Assembly (NCBI GenBank): GCA_964446955.1
Contig: CAYUQJ010000007.1
Coordinates: 1 to 64,000, forward strand
DNA from: Leptolinea sp964446955
GTDB taxonomy: Bacteria > Chloroflexota > Anaerolineae > Anaerolineales > Anaerolineaceae
Reading direction: 5' to 3'
DNA: 64,000 nucleotides
Shown here in pieces: positions 36,659 to 45,782 of this stretch. The notes under the pieces are model-generated. The model searched no databases. It had not been told where the DNA came from and saw nothing but the letters and a program-made list of their open reading frames with translations. The position numbers were made by a program, and so were the translations under genes. Each line of letters begins with the position of its first letter. Positions within the stretch are counted from its first letter, which is position 1.

Positions 36659-37057
36659 TCAGTCACCCACAACCCATTGGATAGCTTTATACATATCCGA
36701 GAACACCTTGATTGATATTCCACGATTCAGATTGAGCTTTTCAAAGAATTCAATATCCGCAACCAGCGACTGATCCCTGTCGACGACCAGGGCTCTTTTT
36801 ATTTGATTGTAGGAGATGCCATTTTCAATCAGTCGATCCATCTGGAGTTCCTGCATATTGTTGATGTCTATGGAAGAAAAATTGAATTTCACCTTTCGAT
36901 AATCTTCCACCAGTCTCGTGATCTTTTCTTCCTTTATTTTCTTGAGAACCGCCGGAGCATGCTCAACGATGGTCGCTATACTTACTTCACCTTCATACGC
37001 TAATAACAAATAATCTTTACCTGGCTCGAATGAATTACGCGTAATGGAAAATGACAT
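36659..37057 (-). CDS. STAS/SpoIIAA-like small protein
   Basis: 132 aa: YLLLAYEGEVSIATIVEHAPAVLKKI ... RLVEDYRKVKFNFSSIDI ... RALVVDRDQSLVADIEFFEKL ... IKVFSDMYKAIQWV. The alternating strand-helix pattern and the final FSDMYKAIQWV match SpoIIAA/STAS-like proteins of unknown role. GAGG lies five bases before the ATG. A single gene in its own unit. Confidence 0.6.
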   Translation of the reverse strand: MSFSITRNSFEPGKDYLLLAYEGEVSIATIVEHAPAVLKKIKEEKITRLVEDYRKVKFNFSSIDINNMQELQMDRLIENGISYNQIKRALVVDRDQSLVADIEFFEKLNLNRGISIKVFSDMYKAIQWVVGD

Positions 37058-37126
37058 ATCAACCTCTATTGTTATGGGGATATCTCTACTTACCTGATAA
37101 TTATTATCGGATTGAAATAGAAAAAA

Positions 37127-37618
37127 TCAAACATATAGTTTTAAGTTGACCGCGTCTGCGCCATCAAACCGGACATGATAGGTCATGGATACCGGGATAA
37201 AGTCCTGGCCAGGCAACAATCGCAGCATGGGGATATTGTCTGCGAAGACAGTGACATCAACAGACGCAAATCTGGACTCGACGGCGCGATTCATTACATA
37301 ACGAACGAGTCCTTTTCCCACACCCCTCTCACGATTTATTGCTCGGACAGCCAACCCGAGCAATTCAAACCCTGATGATGAGTTCGATTTTGTCACAACA
37401 ATTCCCTGAATTCGACAGTCCTCTCAAAAATCGGCATAATAGTCGATTTCAGCATCGAGGTGAGTTTTTAACCAACTTGAGACCATCTCCTTAGTGAATG
37501 GAATACCGGTGTAACTCAGATATTTCAAGGCTTCAGGCGAATTGATCAGTTCCAGATACGCGGGAAGTAAAATGTGATAATCGGTTTCATTCACTGCCGG
37601 TATTAACTGACGGATCAT
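37127..37618 (-). pseudogene. GNAT-family N-acetyltransferase interrupted by an in-frame TGA
   Basis: An AGGAG site precedes ATG 37618 (MIRQLIPAVNETDYHILLPA). After YYADF the frame meets TGA at 37424-37426 and continues without any shift as EDCRIQGIVVTKSN and ELLGLAVRAINRERGVGKGLVRYVM, the acetyl-CoA-binding region of a GNAT enzyme with the Arg/Gly-rich loop GVGKG. Read through, the product would be about 163 aa, a normal GNAT length. A CGA-to-TGA or TGG-to-TGA change is the simplest explanation. A short product from an internal GTG or ATG near 37396 is possible but would lack the N-terminal fold. Confidence 0.75.
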
Positions 37619-37744
37619 TAGAACTCCTGAAGATAACCTTCACTTCTAGAAAGTATACATTCAAAGTAAACAGGAGGAAAAAGAACCATCATTTCTTACC
37701 TGCTGGGACACTCCAGATTGATTTTCTTTGTGGGAAACCCAAGG

Positions 37745-38779
37745 TTACTGCATATCGGTTAGCTTTTGAACAAGCCATTGACTGAATTGTCTCGATCCAA
37801 TTTCATTAACATGGATTTGATCCTGCCAACCCTCAGGCCCAATGACTTGTCTGATTTCATCCTGGGTTCGGATAAAAGGGATGCCGTATTCCATAAGTGC
37901 ATCGGAAACCGGTTCGGCGAATAATTTCTCATATCCTTCTGTTCCCCCGGGCAGGTAATACGGTATAAGATCGGGATGAGAAGGCATTTCGAAGACAATG
38001 ACTCGAACTGTATCGTTATTCATGCTAGCGATTTTTTTTAGTCCGTATATCTCTTCTTGAGTTATCTGAAATTTTGGAATCTGTATAACAGGTTTGACTT
38101 TGAAGATGTCTTTATTCTTTTGTCGTATTTGAAGGCCACGGTCATTAATGAGAAGGCGGAGGTTTTGCAATTCGCCTAAATAAGCCGGATCGCGATATTT
38201 CAGAAATGAAAGCCAATACCGATATAAATAGGAATTGTCAATCATCCACCCCTCAAGCGAATACCGGCCTTCTTGATAGAAAAACCAGGGCGAGGTTTTG
38301 AATTCTCGAATGATTTCATTTTCTCCCGCAAAATCAACAGGGCTAAGACCAATAAAGATCAGTTCTGGGTTATATCGATTTTCTAGAATATTTGCAATGG
38401 CAGAATTTGTGTTTGGTCTTACTCCCCGCAGAGCCATATTAAAACAATTTGGTTCTTGAATACCCAAAAAACTTTCTTTACCATCCAGGCTGGATGGATC
38501 AAATCCATAATCGACAATGGAACTTCCAAGTATTATGCAATTTATCTTTTTAGTTTTGTCCCAATAGCCCATACGGAATAATTTGATATCTATTTCTGGA
38601 TAGTGGATATTTTTGTCAATTGTTGGTAGAAGCATGGACTCGGGAAGGGGTATTATCGCTAACAACAATTCAAGTCCCGATAAGATTAAAGGAATCAACA
38701 AAAAGGCAAAGAATAACGATGCGCCAATTGGGAAGGAAATCTTGAGTGTTTTGCAGGAGATCAATTTGTCTAGTTTCAT
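37745..38779 (-). CDS. SGNH-hydrolase-like membrane protein (AlgX/DltD-type), copy 1
   Basis: 344 aa. One N-terminal membrane segment (~17-42) is followed by an external domain. The block INCIILGSSIVDYGFDP holds the GSS nucleophile motif of SGNH-type acyl-esterases/transferases, and EGWQDQIHVNEIGSRQFSQWL near the end holds a D-x-x-H catalytic pair. In AlgJ/AlgX and DltD such proteins complete O-acylation started by an MBOAT partner. The MBOAT gene lies 8 bp upstream, so they act as a pair. A paralogue with the same organisation is at 49148. Confidence 0.8.
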   Translation of the reverse strand: MKLDKLISCKTLKISFPIGASLFFAFLLIPLILSGLELLLAIIPLPESMLLPTIDKNIHYPEIDIKLFRMGYWDKTKKINCIILGSSIVDYGFDPSSLDGKESFLGIQEPNCFNMALRGVRPNTNSAIANILENRYNPELIFIGLSPVDFAGENEIIREFKTSPWFFYQEGRYSLEGWMIDNSYLYRYWLSFLKYRDPAYLGELQNLRLLINDRGLQIRQKNKDIFKVKPVIQIPKFQITQEEIYGLKKIASMNNDTVRVIVFEMPSHPDLIPYYLPGGTEGYEKLFAEPVSDALMEYGIPFIRTQDEIRQVIGPEGWQDQIHVNEIGSRQFSQWLVQKLTDMQ

Positions 38780-38787
38780 CAGTCTGT

Positions 38788-40266
38788 TTAGAAGTTTTGA
38801 TATAGGAAGACATTGGTAACGCTGGGCGAACTCCAGGTTATGGCAAGAAAAAGAATCAGGAATGTCACAGCTAATATTAGTGACCTGACGATCATAGGGT
38901 ATTTGAATATAAAGTTTTCGTCTTTGTATCTGACCTCAAAAACATCAACGATTAGCGACAAGATAAGAAGAGGCCATATCCAGGGATTGAAACTGGGTGA
39001 GGTAAACCATCCTGAACCTTTTGCAATCGTTTTCCAAAATGCTAAGGTTTCACCGGGCGACGCAGCGGTAAATGGGACCCAGGCAAAAGTCACACAAATA
39101 AATATAAAAAACCCCCTGAGTACCTTGAAAAGAAAAGCCTGCCGTTGTGGACGGAAAGCAGGCCATTTCAGAAATATCCATTGCTCAAGAACCATCATGA
39201 CTGTATAAACCAAACCCCATATCAGGTATGGGCTTGTAAAACCATGCCACAGGCTACTGGCAAGCATAGTAAAGATTATTGGTATCGTAATTAGTAATAA
39301 CGAGGATAGATTTCGCTGGTTCTCTTTTAGATATCTGGATATCGGGAAATATAAATAATCTCTTAACCATGACGAGAGGCTAATATGCCAACGATTCCAG
39401 AAGTCCGAAAAGGATACGGCGAAATAGGGAACCATGAAGTTTGGAGAAAGATTGAAGCCAAAGAATAGACTTATACCGCGCATTATGCCTGTATAACCAG
39501 CAAAATCATTATAAAGATATATTCCATAACCAATGATCCCGGCCCAGCGATCGAAATATGCAATTGAACTTGTGTAAGAAACAAAAGGAAACGAAATTAA
39601 CCCCAGGTAAGGTTTGGTATTGATGATATCTGCATGGATGAAATGTTCAGGTAGTATGGAAAGAAGTATCTGCGCAATAACCGTTTTTCTGATCAATCCG
39701 ACAAGGATCAGGTAGAACCCTTGCGATATCGTATTGTTATTGACCACACGGTCTTTCTTAAGTTGCGGCAGGAAATTCCCTGCCCGTTCAATTGGACCGG
39801 CAAGAAATTTCAGGAAAAAGGCAAGGTATAAATAGAAATCGAAGAGATTCTTTTCAGGTTTTATGCGTGATCTATAAGTATCGATCAAATAAGAAATCGA
39901 TTGAAGTGCATAAAAAGAAAGTCCCATTGGTGTAAGAAAATATTCAACGCCATTCATATCCGCTAGCTGGATAATCTGCGACTCCCCAGATAAATCTATC
40001 AAGCGGTTCAAAAATAAGGGCATTAAATTAATCATTACCCCCGTACAGAGCCAGAGCGGTTTGTGTTTATACTCAGGGTTCTTTGCAATAATGAAGGTGG
40101 AAAACCCCGTCACTAACAACGGGATTAGATACTGCCATCTCCAGGTGGTAATAAAAATAACTGATGCGAAAAGCAGCCAAATATTTTGCGCTTTGCGATT
40201 TAATAGGTAATAGACTGATAGAAAGAGAAAAACAAAAAGAAGAAAATTCCACGATATGATTTCCAA
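38788..40266 (-). CDS. MBOAT O-acyltransferase (AlgI/DltB-like), copy 1
   Basis: About 492 aa, about 11 membrane segments. Family marks: GLSFYALQSISYLIDTYRSRI, FLKFLAGPIERAGNFLPQL, FNDFAGYTG-like (YNDFAGYTGIMRG), SFSDFWNRWHISLSSWLRDYLYFP and the catalytic His in LASSLWHGFTSPYLIWG. These proteins pass acyl groups across the membrane to an external acceptor. No ATG exists at the N-terminus. TTG 40266 is chosen because the paralogue at 50195 starts at the equivalent residue (MEIISWNFLLF against LEIISWNFLLF). Confidence 0.9.
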   Translation of the reverse strand: MEIISWNFLLFVFLFLSVYYLLNRKAQNIWLLFASVIFITTWRWQYLIPLLVTGFSTFIIAKNPEYKHKPLWLCTGVMINLMPLFLNRLIDLSGESQIIQLADMNGVEYFLTPMGLSFYALQSISYLIDTYRSRIKPEKNLFDFYLYLAFFLKFLAGPIERAGNFLPQLKKDRVVNNNTISQGFYLILVGLIRKTVIAQILLSILPEHFIHADIINTKPYLGLISFPFVSYTSSIAYFDRWAGIIGYGIYLYNDFAGYTGIMRGISLFFGFNLSPNFMVPYFAVSFSDFWNRWHISLSSWLRDYLYFPISRYLKENQRNLSSLLLITIPIIFTMLASSLWHGFTSPYLIWGLVYTVMMVLEQWIFLKWPAFRPQRQAFLFKVLRGFFIFICVTFAWVPFTAASPGETLAFWKTIAKGSGWFTSPSFNPWIWPLLILSLIVDVFEVRYKDENFIFKYPMIVRSLILAVTFLILFLAITWSSPSVTNVFLYQNF

Positions 40267-40633
40267 ATGAATTGGACCTGGGTGAGACAAATTGTTTGCT
40301 AGCAATTTCGAAAAATGGAATGGATTAGCACGAAGAATATTTTATCATTCCAATAAAATCGGGTGTTTTATTGCGAGACCAGATTAGTAATAATCGAGTA
40401 TGACAAGTATATGTATGGCATGGGTTCAAAACCTGCTTATAAGGCACGGACAAAGTCGGTATCTAACAACGAAAACCATCAAACCGGATGTGCAAAAACC
40501 ACAAAGACACGAGTAAGGCTTAGCACTTTTTTAATATGTAGATCTTCATTTTTTCCAGTTAATCAGGGGAATTCTTTTATTTTGAGAAAAAATCCCATCT
40601 GGGTTATCATTAATCCTGTAAGGAGAAGCGCAG
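40267..40633. other. Divergent intergenic region between MBOAT and YihY genes
   Basis: About 370 bp. It must hold the promoters of both divergent genes and the ribosome binding site of YihY (AGGAG at about 40620). A reading frame on the plus strand exists here but shows no coding character and runs into YihY. Confidence 0.5.
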
Positions 40634-41557
40634 TTGAAATCAAAGAAGACAAAAAGATGGGTGAGGCGGATTAAAAAGAAAGCTGAAGACCAGCTTGATA
40701 TCCCAATAAACACAATAACTTCGTTCACCCAGGCTCGGGCACCAATGGCTGCGGCCAGTATGGCGTATTACGCCATATTTTCCCTTTTCCCACTTTTATT
40801 ATTGCTCATTGTTGGCGGAAGTTATTTTATTGACAGCCAGCAAGTTTATGAGAATGTAATCCGTTTTGTTAATGAGGTATTACCAGTTTCTCCTCTTTGG
40901 ATTGATGATGTTCTACGGCAGGTTCTTGCCACTCGCGGACGGGTTGGAATAATCTCCATTCTGACATTGTTATGGTCTGCTTCTGCGTTCTTTACCAGTC
41001 TGGTGTATAACATTGATCTTGCCTGGCCGGATGCCAAACAGAGGAACTATCTGGAAAAGCGGCTGATCGGCATATTGATGATTGTTGCTTTTACCGTGTT
41101 ACTTGTTGCTTCCATGTTCTTTGAATGGGCGGCTAATTTGATTCCGGTGGAAGATTGGGTTGTGACCACTATTGGAGATATGGATCTGCTGCGTATGTTT
41201 TCCAGTTTGATCTCATTCCTGATGAGTTTTTTGCTTTTTCTAGCGCTTTATTACTGGGTTCCGAATACCAGCGTTTCTTTCAGTGCCTCTTTCTGGGGCG
41301 CGTTATTGGTGTCGGTCGCGTGGAAAGTTGTTACCGAAGTTTTTAACTGGTATCTTCGCAGCGGACTGGGTGATTTCACTGTGGTATACGGTTCCCTTGC
41401 CGCGATCATTACATTCCTGCTGCTGATTTATCTGGCATCCTGGATCATTTTATTCGGGGCGCACTTGTGTGCTGCCATTGACTTATGGGAGGAGATGCAA
41501 AAACGGACACAAAGCAAAAGACGCCCCGTGCCACCCCCTGATATTATTACCGGTTGA
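40634..41557 (+). CDS. YihY/BrkB-family inner-membrane protein
   Basis: 307 aa, six membrane segments. Family marks are TSFTQARAPMAAASMAYYAIFSLFPLLLLLI-type N-terminus (APMAAASMAYYAIFSLFPLL), SASAFFTSLVYNIDLAW, ALYYWVPNTSVSFSASFWGALLV and IYLASWIILFGAHLCAAIDL. The family, once mislabelled ribonuclease BN, is linked to envelope and lipid transport. The start is TTG with AGGAG eight bases upstream; there is no ATG in frame at the N-terminus. Confidence 0.9.
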   Translation: MKSKKTKRWVRRIKKKAEDQLDIPINTITSFTQARAPMAAASMAYYAIFSLFPLLLLLIVGGSYFIDSQQVYENVIRFVNEVLPVSPLWIDDVLRQVLATRGRVGIISILTLLWSASAFFTSLVYNIDLAWPDAKQRNYLEKRLIGILMIVAFTVLLVASMFFEWAANLIPVEDWVVTTIGDMDLLRMFSSLISFLMSFLLFLALYYWVPNTSVSFSASFWGALLVSVAWKVVTEVFNWYLRSGLGDFTVVYGSLAAIITFLLLIYLASWIILFGAHLCAAIDLWEEMQKRTQSKRRPVPPPDIITG

Positions 41558-41787
41558 TCTAATCCACATAGACTCCTTTTTGGTCTGAACGTCCAGTTTC
41601 ATTATCAAAAAAAGAACCTCCATAAAGAGTCCAATCCAGGTTATTGAGGCAATCAACCACCGTTTACAGTGTGATCTTCTCAACCATGTCCGGTGTAATC
41701 AAGCCCTTATAGTACCGGCCAGACCGACTGTATACCTCTTATTGCACGAAGAAATGGATCCATAGTCTTATGCAATGAAGGCATTCT

Positions 41788-42117
41788 TTAATGGACACCA
41801 CGCGATGCGTCAGCCGGTGCTCTTTCTGGGTCGGCACAAAGAATCAACCTTTCCCTTAAGAAATCTTCGTCGAATTCTCTGGATAATTCGCAGATTCTCA
41901 TGATCCAGCTGTATATAAGCAGGCTGTTCGAATTTACGGCAGCACAGAGATTCTTGAGCGTCTCATCTGCAAGGCGACGGGCAAGCGGTTCATGAAAAAT
42001 GGGCAAATACCCATCGATTTTGTTTTTGAATAGGCGTTCCGACGTTAACCCGCACAGATCAAGTACATGGGTCAGGTCTTCTTCTGTTTGGATCTGAGAG
42101 ATATTGCTTGTGGTCAT
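41788..42117 (-). CDS. Hypothetical helical protein
   Basis: About 109 aa from ATG 42117; a start at 42156 would overlap the upstream gene by 32 bases. The sequence TEEDLTHVLDLCGLTSERLFKNKIDGYLPIFHEPLARRLADETLKNL is mainly helical. No signal peptide, membrane segment or known domain is seen. It follows the phosphotransferase-like gene by 7 bp and is presumably co-transcribed with it. Confidence 0.5.
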   Translation of the reverse strand: MTTSNISQIQTEEDLTHVLDLCGLTSERLFKNKIDGYLPIFHEPLARRLADETLKNLCAAVNSNSLLIYSWIMRICELSREFDEDFLRERLILCADPERAPADASRGVH

Positions 42118-42124
42118 CAAACTT

Positions 42125-43885
42125 TCATTGGGAAAGGAAAAGCGGCTCGCTGTCATTTATGCCGCCTGAGATAATACCGTTTTTCACTGTTGCGCCACTG
42201 ATGACATTATCAAGTTTTATAACCGGGTCAAGTTTCGTTTCAAGGATTTTCGGGTCCTGATGAAGATACGCAAATATCGCTGGAAACAGATCTTGAAGAA
42301 TTGTGATGTCGTCATACCGGGCGAATTCTGCATCCGGCCATTTGATTGCCAGAAATGTTCCATATCTGTCCTGAATATCCAGGCGGGAGATTTCATTCAT
42401 ATTAAAGGTTTCGGATAAAACTCCGCAATTCTTGGTCAGATACGGACCATGGTCACCGGCGATAATTACAAGAGCGCCGGGGTCGTTATTGAGAATCGTG
42501 TCCAGATCCTGCCGCATTTCCCTGTTTGCCGTATTCAACCGGTCTTCATACAAGTCTATCTCATCGGGGAGGCATGCACCGGAATTTTGACTGTGCGATG
42601 GAACATTTGTATGCATATAAACAAAAGATTTTTGACGGGAGGCATCGAAAAGCATTTCTTGCTTTTCTAATACAAATTCAGAATGATCCTGTTCGTAGAA
42701 GCCAATATCAAAGCGAAATTCGCCTATTAAAATGGCCGATAGTAAATGACTGTATGGGGGAGCGCTGAACCTGGGTATATAGTTGTCATATTTAGGGGTA
42801 AGCCCGCGAAACATGAAATCGTATGGGAAAATGCCATATGTTTTATATCCAATGTCTTCAAAAAGATGGAATACTTTTCCATCACCGGATACGCTGGAAT
42901 TGAGGTCACCTTCGATCTCCATGGATGCGTTCAATACACGTCCCATTGAACGCATTGTGTCGGCGAATATTGAATATGTTCGGGGATAAAGTTTAAAGCC
43001 CAATTCGCGCAGGTATTCTTCCTGCTCTGAATTATCAATACCATATGCAGTCATTGTTTCATTTGATACATACGCATCATACAGTAGTAGATAAACATTC
43101 GGTTTTCTTGCCGGTTGTTTATCCCCCACTGCGGCAACCAGTTCGAAATCAGAAGGGGAATTTAGTGATGGTTTGGTATCACTTGATAGGAAAGCGGGAA
43201 ATTGCATCAAGAGTGTAGACAAAAAAAAGGCCATTACGGGTAAATAAAGGCCCCATCTATTTTTCGGGTTGTATAAAAAGAAGGTGATAAAAAAAACGCA
43301 GGCAAAAAAAAGTAACTGGATTTTCAGACTACCTTTACCAAGCCAGGAAAAATTCTTGCTTAAAATCGCCATGGTGACAATCGTAAGTGTGAAAGTAGCT
43401 CCCATCATTTTCAGGACGCGTGAAGAACCAACACCGCTGAGTAGCCAGGGTATTAGGATGATCAGTAATCCGGAAAGGAGAAAAAAGATACCAAGTATGA
43501 CCATGGAATCATAGGGAGATAACAGATCCTGGTTATTGAGAATGTACTGAATGACGGGAGAGAGTGGAAGCAGAATGAGAAAAAGATCAGCTGCTTCTAT
43601 TCTATCTAACGGAGATAAAAAATCGTTTGAGGCAAATTTCACAGATCGTAGAAGCAGAATAAAGACAGATATAGCAATAAACAATAAAACCAGCAATATT
43701 TCACTAAACCTGTCTGAAAAAACTGAGTTGACACCTTTGGGAAGAAAGTTATGGGAGTAAAACGAGAAGGAAACGCAATACAAGAACAGTATGAATAGGG
43801 GAACCAGAATATGAGAAAGAAGGGTTTTTGCTGCTTGTTTTTTGCCAGTGAAGCATTTTGTAAATAAAGGAAACGTTCTTTTCAT
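42125..43885 (-). CDS. Membrane-bound sulfatase/phosphoglycerol-transferase-fold protein
   Basis: 586 aa. Residues 1-240 carry about seven membrane segments; the rest is an external alkaline-phosphatase-superfamily domain. Visible landmarks are NVYLLLYDAYVSNETM (metal-binding Asp), FADTMRSMGRVLNAS (probable Thr nucleophile), MHTNVPSHSQ and IIAGDHGPYL (metal-binding Asp-His). The layout matches LtaS/MdoB-like or phosphoethanolamine transferase-like enzymes that modify envelope polymers. The sulfatase C-x-P-x-R motif is missing, so a sulfatase role is unlikely. The donor and acceptor are unknown. Confidence 0.75.
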   Translation of the reverse strand: MKRTFPLFTKCFTGKKQAAKTLLSHILVPLFILFLYCVSFSFYSHNFLPKGVNSVFSDRFSEILLVLLFIAISVFILLLRSVKFASNDFLSPLDRIEAADLFLILLPLSPVIQYILNNQDLLSPYDSMVILGIFFLLSGLLIILIPWLLSGVGSSRVLKMMGATFTLTIVTMAILSKNFSWLGKGSLKIQLLFFACVFFITFFLYNPKNRWGLYLPVMAFFLSTLLMQFPAFLSSDTKPSLNSPSDFELVAAVGDKQPARKPNVYLLLYDAYVSNETMTAYGIDNSEQEEYLRELGFKLYPRTYSIFADTMRSMGRVLNASMEIEGDLNSSVSGDGKVFHLFEDIGYKTYGIFPYDFMFRGLTPKYDNYIPRFSAPPYSHLLSAILIGEFRFDIGFYEQDHSEFVLEKQEMLFDASRQKSFVYMHTNVPSHSQNSGACLPDEIDLYEDRLNTANREMRQDLDTILNNDPGALVIIAGDHGPYLTKNCGVLSETFNMNEISRLDIQDRYGTFLAIKWPDAEFARYDDITILQDLFPAIFAYLHQDPKILETKLDPVIKLDNVISGATVKNGIISGGINDSEPLFLSQ

Positions 43886-44012
43886 GTTTTTGGGTTTCTT
43901 TTCATCTATGATCTAGAGCAGATTAATAAGATAGAGTAGACATGCTGTAATGAGCATTGATGATATCAGTTATCGTTCATCAAAGTTACATGGCATTTTA
44001 TTACCGAAACTG

Positions 44013-44759
44013 CTATTTCTGGGAGATTTTTAAGAATAGGGGCATATTGACAATCATTGTTTCTCGATCTGCAGACCAGGACGATTGTAAATCAGCTTCA
44101 AGCCGGGCGACAGGATCGTGTCCGGTGCAATCGATATATCGTTTTACGGCTGACCAGGTGCGGAAATAAGATAATAGTGAAAACAGGTTCCATGTCAACG
44201 AAATCGCAAATGAGTGTGGAATCACTAATTCCGGAAAAGGCAGGAGCAAATCCTTATAACCGGACATCAACATTTGGTTTCCATCTGCCCAGTACGGCTC
44301 AATCACTCTCCCCAGTTTTTCATTGATAATAGAATCGATTTCCGGGTTTATTTGCGGAAAACCGTATCCCCATATAGCCAGTAAACCACCTGGTTTTAGG
44401 ACGCGATTGACCTCCGAGAAGAATGCATCGCGGTTGAACCAATGAACAGCCTGTGCCACTATAACCAGATCAAATGATTTGGCAGAAAACGCTGTTCTTT
44501 CAGCCGGCATAACCAGATAATGTACCCGGGGATGTGTAGCCCGGTTGTGAATTTGTTCCTGGCTGATATCAGTGGCAATTACTCCAGTAAAGTATTTTGC
44601 ACAGGAGCAGGCAGCCTGACCTGTACCCGTACCACAATCCCAAACGAGGGAGTGATCCTTGCATTTCTTTGCGAGGTATTCAAAAAGTCCTTCCGGATAC
44701 TGCGGACGGTAGCATGCGTACAGGTTGGATTCCAGAGAGAAGGTTTGTAAGTTTTCCAT
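44013..44759 (-). CDS. Class I SAM-dependent methyltransferase (Methyltransf_11)
   Basis: 248 aa. Motif I is LVWDCGTGTGQAACSCAKYF, motif II VIATDISQEQI, with FDLVIVAQAVHWFNRDAFFSEVNRVLKPGGLLAIWGYG, typical of the trans-aconitate/CRG1-like small-molecule methyltransferases. The HWF motif is characteristic of that group. The substrate cannot be deduced. It is a cytosolic protein divergent from the patatin gene. Confidence 0.85.
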   Translation of the reverse strand: MENLQTFSLESNLYACYRPQYPEGLFEYLAKKCKDHSLVWDCGTGTGQAACSCAKYFTGVIATDISQEQIHNRATHPRVHYLVMPAERTAFSAKSFDLVIVAQAVHWFNRDAFFSEVNRVLKPGGLLAIWGYGFPQINPEIDSIINEKLGRVIEPYWADGNQMLMSGYKDLLLPFPELVIPHSFAISLTWNLFSLLSYFRTWSAVKRYIDCTGHDPVARLEADLQSSWSADRETMIVNMPLFLKISQK

Positions 44760-44866
44760 TTTCAGGATGCAGATGCTTTCATGGGGGATAATTGCATGCC
44801 TTTTTTCCGACCAATTTATCCAATTAAATCAATTTATAATCTATTCAAATAGAATTTAAAAGATAG

Positions 44867-45667
44867 ATGGTTCAGATGGCCGGGAACAACGACAAAAAAA
44901 AGATCGGTTTGGCTCTGGGTGGGGGCGTAGTACTTGGTGCTGCACATATAGGCGTTCTACAAGCCATAAAAGAGCTGGGTATTCGCATCGATATTATCAC
45001 TGGAACCAGTATTGGAGCGTTTGTTGCGGCATTACACGCATTTGGTAAACCCTGGTATGACATCGAAGAAGTCGCCATGAATCTCGAATGGATCGACACA
45101 GCCGGCCTGGCATTATCTCAATATGGAATACTCTCAAACTATAAATTGGGAGAAATTGTCCGCAATATCATTGGCGATGTAACATTCCGCGATGCTAATG
45201 TTCAGCTTGGTATTGTAGCTTCTGATGTGGTAACCGGGGATCGGGTGAAATTGACACAGGGGAATGTCGCCGGATCAGTTATGGCCAGTTCCTGTATTCC
45301 GGGAATATTTACGCCGGTTACCATAGACGGGGCAATGCTGGTAGATGGGGGACTGCTGGAGAATGTTCCAATTATGCTGGCAAGGGAAATGGGCGCGGAA
45401 GCCATCATCGCTGTCGATCTGTTCACGGCAAGTCATTCACGCCGGGTGCCGGAAAATCTGGTGGATCTGTTGTTGAATACGTACTACTCCGCCATGATCA
45501 ATGCCTCGCGTCCATATAATCGATATGCCGATCTACTGATAACCCCCGATCTCTCTGAATTCAATCTACTGGGAACTGACCAGATCCCGGCGATCATTCA
45601 GACTGGTTACCTGGCGGCCAGGGACAAGCTGGAAGAATTTCTCCGTCGTCTATCTGTGGAAGACTAG
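44867..45667 (+). CDS. Patatin-like phospholipase/esterase
   Basis: 266 aa. The oxyanion-hole motif ALGGGVVLGAAHIGVLQA, nucleophile elbow GTSIGAFVAAL (Gly-x-Ser-x-Gly) and catalytic Asp in MLVDGGLLENVP are all present. The protein therefore should hydrolyse acyl esters of lipids. No signal peptide is seen. Length is typical of the RssA/YlbK group. Two ATGs (44867, 44876) are possible; a TATAAT lies at 44835-44840. Confidence 0.92.
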   Translation: MVQMAGNNDKKKIGLALGGGVVLGAAHIGVLQAIKELGIRIDIITGTSIGAFVAALHAFGKPWYDIEEVAMNLEWIDTAGLALSQYGILSNYKLGEIVRNIIGDVTFRDANVQLGIVASDVVTGDRVKLTQGNVAGSVMASSCIPGIFTPVTIDGAMLVDGGLLENVPIMLAREMGAEAIIAVDLFTASHSRRVPENLVDLLLNTYYSAMINASRPYNRYADLLITPDLSEFNLLGTDQIPAIIQTGYLAARDKLEEFLRRLSVED

Positions 45668-45782
45668 AAAAATCCCTCTCGATAATTCACTGCTATTTAT
45701 ATAAACACAAAAAAGTATAAGTAAGTCGAGAAACATCTTGAAAATTGTTTTTTTATGTCAATTTTTAAAACTGTATCTTTAT

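Noticed and set aside
37424..37426. TGA in the GNAT gene as a selenocysteine codon
   Set aside because: GNAT enzymes have no known selenocysteine position here, and no convincing SECIS-like hairpin was seen just after the TGA.
40363..40674. A 103-codon plus-strand frame before YihY
   Set aside because: It overlaps the YihY start in another frame, is polar and basic without pattern, and lacks a ribosome binding site.
42125..43885. True sulfatase
   Set aside because: The C/S-x-P-x-R motif needed for formylglycine formation is absent; the fold fits a phospho-transferase better.
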